Source of the DNA: Penium margaritaceum
Lineage: Eukaryota > Streptophyta > Zygnematophyceae > Desmidiales > Peniaceae
NCBI GenBank assembly: GCA_023375785.1
Contig: SZWC01001208.1
Location: 49,965 to 110,003 of the forward strand
Length of the DNA stretch: 60,039 nt
Reading direction: 5' to 3'
Shown here: positions 53,521 to 60,039 of the stretch, piece after piece
How the letters are laid out: every line of letters begins with the position of its first letter
Position numbering within the stretch: position 1 is the first letter of the stretch
Translations under genes and position numbers: made by a program
The notes under the pieces: generated by a model
Database searches by the model: none
The model's input: only the letters and a program-made list of their open reading frames with translations
Told to the model about the DNA's origin: nothing

Positions 53521-56500
53521 TTGTGTTGGAACTCTATCTTTTATTTTTAGCCTCTAGAATTCCCTTCATACACTGTTCATGCACCTTTGTTGCATGTTTT
53601 ACAGTTTGTGTCTAGTGACCGGTGCCAGACTAGTGAAGTGTAAAATCTTTAGTTCCATCAAACAAAACTAATCATTCATTTGAAAAAAAAATACATTTAA
53701 AAATTATCCACTACGATCCAGGAAAATGGTGGTTTTAGGCTAGTTTTAGGGCAAACAGAACTGGCATGGCGCCTAATATGACTAGAATCCAGGTCCGTTT
53801 TTTAGGTTACGTTCTTATGAAGTGCCATTTCTCTCTACACCTTTGAGCTTACAAACTTTATAAGTTGTAATAATTCCATTACGGGTTTTGGAACTAGAGG
53901 ATACTCTCGGCCTTGGCTGCTTCCTTCAACAATGTGTGTGATGTCACAATGTGAGAGGTTATTCAAGAAATTATATTAAGAAATGGGGAATTTTGAAAAA
54001 TGAAGGCATATCTTTACAAAGTCATCAACCATGGAGAAGTCACTCGAATAGTATAAAACTTTTAATATAATTTAGATAAATCTGTTGACACTTTAGTTAA
54101 GTTCTATAAAGTTCCAAAAATTTCTGAATCACAATAAGAGGTTGGGGTAAGTGGCCATAATGACCTTAGCGAAAGGACGTAAAGCCTTGGATGCTGATGC
54201 ATGGTGTATCATAAGTGTACTTGCAGAATGTTTCAAGCATGGAGTTTAGAGCATTGTGCATGTCAAGGCTACAACGTTGTTGAACTAAAATAGTTGAAAT
54301 TAATCAAGTATTTAAATTTAATCCTTATTTGGTTATATTGCTTTGCAATTTCTACCTTTAAGCAATCCATATATTTTCAATGAAGAAGTAGCTTGGACTT
54401 TTTTTTGCCAAGAACTACTTTTTGCACTTAAACATCAGGTGAGGGACAAGATCTAGAATAGAATTGAATTTGGCATTTAGAGAAAAATGTTTATCATAAA
54501 AATTAAGCCTTCTTACGATGAATAAAAGTTCAATTACGGAAAAATAAACGTGGGAAAATCCAATAAATAGTTGCAAAGATGTTAAAATAATGAGCACAAG
54601 AAAGTAATGTAAAGGGAATAACTTTCTGGTGAACACTATCTATGCAGCCAAGATCTCATTAATAAATCTTTAATAGATTTTAGACTTTTCATAATGAAAA
54701 GAAACTAATGAACGAAAATTGGAAATATTGTGACATGGATAAACTTCTGTGTGTTGTCTTGTGGAGCCGCAACGCTACGTTATGCCATTAAAAGCCGTTG
54801 GCCTTGGATGCCCTTTGGTCGACAATGCAAATCTCCTTCTTGTGCCCAAAATTCAATTTCAAAACAAAGGCAAACCTCAAGTTACACTCGGTGTTTAATG
54901 GTTGTTGTGAACCGCCTACGATGCGGGGCTTGGCACATCTTCTATCAACTGAGAGGGATATTAGTTTCACTAAAGTCTTTTATTTCCAAAATATTGGTCT
55001 CATGGACACGGCATACTTCTTCATGATGGCGCAAAAAATTGATTCATACCATAATTTGCCCTTGTAACATTGTGAAAACATCGTTCATAGAATAATGGGA
55101 AGTTGAGCATTGATAGCATTGGTTTATATAAACATAAGATCTCATAATGATGAAATTATTGGTCAAATATATAGAAATTAACTACATATAGGTTTAGAAT
55201 GTTTTTATATTTTACGTTATTTCTATGATAATCATACGTAGGTCCACAGTAGAATAATATCTGTAATTTTTTGAATAATTGCACTTTAGTTCAGTGGAAT
55301 ATATTTTTGCATTATTATATTCTAAGAGAGTAATATTTTATCCAACAACTTATGGTTTAGACTTCAAAATACTGAAATTTGTACTGTAAACGGTTCTCAA
55401 AAAAGGTTAATTATAGATTTATGCAAATTAAGTAATTTAACTAAATTTATCACATTGGTTGCAAGAATTTGAATGAAATGTTTTTTTTATATATATTTGT
55501 AAAATAATTAAAGTGAATATACAAAGATAAGTAGAGAAATTCAAATCCATTTTTTCATGACATCATGTTAATAATGTATAGGTTCTATGATGTTTTTCAA
55601 ATTTTTAAATGAAAGAAAGAATTGGGTGATAAATCCAGAGTCCAACTAAACATGTAGTATGGATTTCTATTAATAGCTCTTTCATGTATCCGAATTTTAT
55701 TTTAGAGAAAATATTTTTTTGTTTTTCATGACATGAAAACATTATATGGAATTAACTTGAAATAAGTGTGATATTAAGTGTAGTGACAAGTGAGTTTATA
55801 ATTTTGAGGGGTTTGTTACTATTTTGTTGTATATATTTAGTTTGAAAAAATTTAATGTTTTTCATTGATAAAAGTTAGAATAATTACACTATTTGATTAT
55901 TATTGTTTTGAGAATAAGAAAAATATATGTACCAAAAGTTTTGAGATCTCAAGTTTCATTTACATGAGATAACACTAAAATCTGATTCTAATGTTTTGGA
56001 AAATTCAGTGAACATTTTGTATGAAATACATCATTGATCTTAAATTTCTTATGATGTTTACATCTCAGTTACGTTTCTTGCCTGGTCAGAATTGTTTTAC
56101 CCAATAAGTCCCATTAATTGAGATAAATTGAATTGAATTACATCATTAAAAGGTCTGTCTCGAATTTTCCAGAAAAATGAAATTACCAAACTTCTTTGAC
56201 ATGATAATATGTTACAGATTTTCATATTATTTTTTAAGAAAGTCAATGTTCGTTTTCCATGGTAAGAAAAATACGTAAAACGTTTTACTATTCACCGTCA
56301 ATTCAAGTATCAGGTTGAAAGCTTGATTTGCTTTCATAATATTTTATCTCTTTTCAACATCTCCTCTTTCCTCTTTTATCTTCTCTTTCCATTGTCTATG
56401 CCTTAGCTCAACCATTCACATAGTACCACATGTTGAGGAGCATTGTTTGGATCACATTGTTCTGGCGACCCAAAAACATTGGTCGTGTTTTAACTCAGAA

Positions 56501-57000
56501 CTAGTACCCACGTTTGAAGCACGAGAACTAGTTTATGACATCGTGATTAACTTTGCTTTAGTTCTATATTATGAAGACTGTTTTCTGGACCAGACATTTC
56601 CCATATACCATGCGTTCAAACGGGGAAAATCTTTCGCGCCACTACTTAGAAAATAGATCACTTTATGCCACAATTTATGCTTTTTGAACTCAAAATTCCA
56701 TGCTTCCTGATTTTTCATTACGATTAGCTGCAAATGTTTGTTGTGTGATCACGATATGCCACGAGGCACATGTAAGATGTCATTATGTGTCCCGCAAATT
56801 AAGGCCTTTTGTAACATCTTATTGTTGTACTTATTCCTTCAATGAGGTCAAGGTTTCCTTGTCCTATTTGAAAAGGGGCAACTATAGAAGATGATATTTG
56901 CAAACGTTCCCTAGAGGTTCAAAGTTATGGGATCGTCGAACCTCAAAATTGGTTGGTGCATATCGCAACGAAAGCTCTGTTGTGTGAGTGAAAAAGAAGG
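53521..57000. other. AT-rich block without recognisable genes
   Basis: About 3.5 kb of strikingly AT-rich sequence, most extreme at 55080-56400, with only short frames and no domain motifs. It contrasts with the GC-rich host gene 2 kb to the right. Confidence 0.6.
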
Positions 57001-57342
57001 GGCCTGTTTGGCTTAGTTTCTAGGGCAAGTGTTATTAAGAACCATTTTTAAAGTACAAGGAAAAGTGTGCATATACAAAGAGAGAAGTCAACAACTTAAG
57101 CAACTTGACGCAAAAGATGCATTGACACATAGATGATGTGGCATACGACAATCTACATCGTAAACACATGGCTGCTGGTGATCTACTCTAAAAAACCGTG
57201 GCTTCTTATGGTCTAATTGTGGATACCGTGGCAGATGCTTTTCTTACATTGGATAACGTGAAAGATAGCTTGCTCAAGTGAGAGAATCGTGACAGACAAT
57301 AACTGTATGGTTTATGGACTCTTAGTTGTAGCAAGCGGTTAT

Positions 57343-57902
57343 GCGGGATGCCATAGCCGAACCGGGAAAATAGACCATCTATCGCTGACTCTCAGTATTT
57401 TCACCGGATATCATGTCACTTTTCACTTTACCATAATGGTATTTTACACGTGTGAGTCATTTTGGGAGACTAAACTGCGCTGCGTCGAAAGGGAAACTTT
57501 TAGACCCCGCTATTGTGGGGCCTGGGAGGTGCCCAAACCTTAATAAAACCCCAAACCCCGAATGTTATGAGGGGGATTTCTTGAAACTCTTCTTTCTTCT
57601 TGTTTTTAGGGGTGAATTTGGGTATATGGCAAACATACTACGATTCAATGCTTGTTAAAGGCACTTTTGCGCGATGCCATAGCTGACTCGGAAAGGTAGC
57701 CCATCTACCGTTGAGTCGCAGAAGTTTCACCGGATTTCCAGTCAATTTCGACTTTTCCCAAAAAAGTTTGCACGTGCGAATTCTCTACTGGCGACTGAAC
57801 TCCCCCTTGTTAAGGTTCGGACACCTCACAGGCCTCGCTACCGCGGGGCCTGGGAGGTGTTCTAACCTGAATAAAACCGTTGAATGTGATGAGGGGGGGG
57901 GT
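57343..57902. repeat. Diverged 210-bp direct duplication upstream of the second PstS-like gene
   Basis: Copy A is 57343-57550 and copy B 57669-57878, with similarity running about 25 bases further. Shared blocks are GATGCCATAGC, CATCTA followed by CGTTGAGTC/GCTGACTC, TTTCACCGGAT, GGGGCCTGGGAGGTG and AATAAAACC. Confidence 0.8.
57814..57867. other. Long inverted repeat in copy B
   Basis: Arms 57814-57834 and 57847-57867 pair at 18 of 21 positions around a 12-base loop. The equivalent left arm in copy A is not complementary, so the hairpin is specific to copy B. Confidence 0.75.
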
Positions 57903-58938
57903 ATGAAAGTGATTTGTTTGGACAATTTCGACAGATATTTCAGGTTTGAGGCAAAAATAGCGTGAGTGGCGAAATACAAAAATTTAGCTGGTAGATGGTG
58001 TAGCGCTTCGGTTGAGGTATGGCGGCGCACATATACCCCAATTTGCGGCACTACTTCGCTTTGTTGTTGGTGCCGAAGCAATTTGCTCAACCCAATCGAA
58101 GGCGCTTGATGGATCAGCGGGGCTCCGCATTGAGCCTCTGCGGTCCGAGGGATGCGGGCTAGTACAGCGGCTCTAGACATTCTCCTCCCTCTCCGCCTCC
58201 ATTGACCGCGACGCGCGTCGCCCTTTAGCGCGGCATGCGCTCGCCCGCCAGTTCCCGAACAGCTGCAACCGTGTTCCGTGGGAGCAGACCAGCGTTCGAT
58301 CGGTACCCTGTGCCCCGAAGTATATGAATGCGTCGTAGCTCGTCTCCTCCATTTCTTTTCGGATAGCGTGTGCGTCTGTGGGGGCGAAGAGACATTTCTC
58401 TCAGGAGACGTACACAGCTTTAGGCGAGTGGACGTTGGCAGAAAGCCACGAAGGTAAGCGCAGAAAACGGCCAGAAGAGGACGCGCGAGTGGGAGGCCAA
58501 CAGCCGAGGCGCATACGGCGCGTCTTCAACTGAGATCTACGGTGGACAGTCGTCCTCCTCCTCATTGGGCATCTTTAGGCCGCCGCCGCCACCGGCGTGG
58601 CGACGGGTTGCTGTGGCCGTCCGATGCAATTTTGGCCCATGCGATGCGGCGCGTTATCTCGAAGGCTCGAATGTTCGGTCGACCTTCGGCCGTGGGGGTT
58701 CGCCAGCAACTTGACGAATGCATGGCGGGCCACGAGGCGCGCACAGACGGCCGGTTGTCCGCGTTTGGGCTAGAGTCACCGTCGCGAAGTGTGGACGAGG
58801 TCGTCGAAGCTTTGTGAGGAAAGCGTTTAAATCACAAGCCTGGATTCACCGTCAGCACATTCCAGTAGTCTTCTTCCCGTAACTGTCAGCCCAAGAACTA
58901 TATCATCCACTCTCTTCTATTTGCCAGCCGACATCATC
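57903..58938 (+). promoter_or_regulatory. Upstream region of the second PstS-like gene
   Basis: GC content rises sharply from about 58000. It is rich in CG dinucleotides, unlike the repeats. A TATAT sequence at 58899-58903, 36-40 bases before the ATG, is a possible TATA box with a very short leader. I see no exact GNATATNC phosphate-response (P1BS) site here. A 91-codon GC-rich frame (58542-58817) is probably chance. Confidence 0.35.
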
Positions 58939-59268
58939 ATGGCGCGCTTCTTCTCCTTACCGGGTCTGGCTCTGGCGCTCGCAGCAGCAGCATTGCTGCT
59001 GTCCTACTCGACCGGTGCCGCTGGTGCCACAACCAACTCGTTGGGCGGCGCGGGGTCCGTGGCTGCGTACATTCAGATCACCATCAACTCGTTCAATGCG
59101 CGTCCCGGACAGGTGGCAAAGCTGGACGCGTACCGCAACACCAACGCGCCCGACGGCGTGGACGGGTGGATCAAGGGCCGCTACGTGGTGGGCTTCACTG
59201 ACGCCATCACGGCGGGAGACGAGCAAGAGGCAAAGGCGGCCGGTATCAGCCGAATCACTATCCCCGTG
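58939..59268 (+). CDS. PstS-like secreted protein, exon 1
   Basis: It starts at the ATG at 58939 and runs 110 codons to a GTGAGT donor at 59269. Residues 1 to about 30 are a clear signal peptide (basic 'MAR', a long Leu/Ala core, Ala-x-Ala near 28-30), so the product should enter the secretory pathway. The mature start has 'GGAGSVAAY', equivalent to the 'GAGATF' phosphate loop of PstS. Then 'DGWIKGRYVVGFTDAITAGD' corresponds to 'VDFGASDAPLSD', keeping the conserved Asp. The exon ends 'ITIPV' in phase 0. It belongs to the same family as the gene at the left edge, which supplies the C-terminal exon type. Confidence 0.78.
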
Positions 59269-59750
59269 GTGAGTAGGCAAACGCAGAAATCCAAAACGAC
59301 GCAACAAAAAAACACACCTCCACCCCCCGCAGACTTTCACCTTTCGGGGGCCGCTCGCAACCCACTGAGTGACTGCTGTTTTCGCATGCATGCCCTCCCA
59401 TCGCATTCGCCTAACGCTTTATCTCCCATTCGTCGCTCACACGCACAGCTGCGGAGGGACGTACATCTTTGGCTGCATTGCAGAAGCGCGTCCATTGCCG
59501 CTGTGCTGAATGCGAAAGTCTTGTCTTTCTTCGCGCCGCGACATGCGTTCGAAGTGCTGCATTTCCCGAGCTGCGGTCAGCCATGGATGATTCTGCTGCA
59601 CTTGATTCGATGCACCTGTGCAAAAAAAGTGTATGTGAACACGTTGCATGTCGCATGTCCACGAGCATGCTCATGCTGACTTGATTGTGCTGCGGTGCAG
59701 TTCTGGCCTGAGTCCTGATGCTGGGTGTGTTTGTTGTGGTGGCGGTGCAG
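59269..59750 (+). other. Intron 1 of the PstS-like gene
   Basis: 482 bases from GTGAGT to GCGGTGCAG. Both flanking exon ends are in phase 0, and joining them continues the PstS fold from 'TIPV' into 'TYTSFSFFV'. The frame through the intron is closed by stops. Confidence 0.75.
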
Positions 59751-59954
59751 ACGTACACGAGCTTCAGCTTCTTCGTGCGCAAGGCTGACCTCAAGTTCAC
59801 GCGCAAGATCTCCGCCGCCAACCTGCTGGGTATCTTCCGCGGCACCATCAAGAGTTGGGCTGCCGCTGGCGTCGCCGGTGTGGCTGGTGGGCCACAGCCT
59901 ATCGTCCGTGCTGACGCTGCAGGCGCCACCAACGTCATCGTCACCTACCTTTCC
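59751..59954 (+). CDS. PstS-like protein, exon 2
   Basis: 68 codons, phase 0 at both ends, with donor GTATGA at 59955. 'LKFTRKISAANLLGIFRGTI' then 'KSW' is the PstS hallmark (L-L-T...L..IF.GKI..W). 'PIVRADAAGATNVIVTYLS' aligns with the phosphate-binding loop that in bacterial PstS reads R-x-D-G-S-G-T. Here Ser and Thr, which contact phosphate, are both Ala, while Arg, Asp and Gly are kept. Ligand preference may have changed. The remaining exons lie beyond the window. Confidence 0.8.
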
Positions 59955-59999
59955 GTATGACCCCTCTCACCGTGGCCATGCCTGTTTCTGTCCTACTGC

Positions 60000-60039
<40 letters not shown>
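59955..60039 (+). repeat. Intron 2 (partial) with (CT)n microsatellite
   Basis: It begins with GTATGA and becomes an uninterrupted CT run from about 60007 to the end of the window. Confidence 0.85.

Noticed and set aside
57400-57420. GGATATCA as a possible phosphate-response (P1BS, GNATATNC) site
   Set aside because: The last position does not fit the consensus and it is 1.5 kb from the gene.
58542-58817. 91-codon GC-rich frame upstream of the PstS-like gene
   Set aside because: Starts at a GTG, no domain, and lies in promoter-like CG-rich sequence where chance frames are common.

Overview
The window looks like repeat-rich nuclear DNA of a eukaryote in the green lineage. The evidence is a host gene with GT-AG introns and a signal peptide, Copia and chromodomain-type Gypsy LTR retrotransposons primed by initiator tRNA-Met, and a hAT transposon. 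A charophyte-type streptophyte alga is my best guess, but this is an inference and is weak. No rRNA, tRNA, CRISPR or bacterial operon structure was recognised.

Host genes are found only at the two edges. The last exon of a PstS-like (ABC-type phosphate-binding, type 2 periplasmic-binding fold) gene lies at 2-553. The first two exons of a second PstS-like gene, same strand, with a secretion signal, start at 58939 and run off the right edge. The pair looks like a tandem family whose roughly 58 kb spacer has been filled by transposable elements. In the second gene, residues that contact phosphate in bacterial PstS appear substituted.

Layout from left to right. (1) 850-8944: a complete minus-strand LTR element with 406-bp LTRs, a 5-bp target duplication ATTGG, a tRNA-Met primer site and a polypurine tract. 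It has no recognisable gag or pol. It carries 90-, 60- and 27-bp tandem arrays that encode an Arg-rich repeat ORF at the position where gag would normally be. (2) 9762-33420: an old minus-strand Copia element (Copia-C) broken by later insertions. A younger member of the same family (Copia-B, 10703-24456) is inserted in it, and Copia-B is itself split by a plus-strand Copia (Copia-A, 15832-21563). A 4.04-kb hAT element (25041-29078, 8-bp target duplication) also interrupts Copia-C. (3) 33480-40030: a 5'-truncated plus-strand Copia (Copia-D) of the Copia-A family, with a 1.87-kb internal tandem duplication. (4) 41236-49888: a plus-strand Gypsy chromovirus (Gypsy-A), with a 472-bp insertion in its left LTR. 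(5) about 50430-52720: the pol remnant of a second Gypsy (Gypsy-B). (6) about 53520-57000: a very AT-rich, apparently non-coding block. (7) 57000-58938: the upstream region of the second PstS-like gene, including a diverged 210-bp duplication, one copy of which can fold into a long hairpin.

Nearly all element genes are pseudogenes full of stops. The stops I could compare with family consensus fit C-to-T or G-to-A changes (CAA/CAG to TAA/TAG, TGG to TGA). The relative order of insertion can be read from the nesting: Copia-C first, then Copia-B and hAT, then Copia-A inside Copia-B. The gag-less LTR element has LTRs that differ at only about 17 of 406 positions and may be among the youngest. A single N at 12092 sits at the junction of two near-identical 278-bp copies and probably marks an assembly error.
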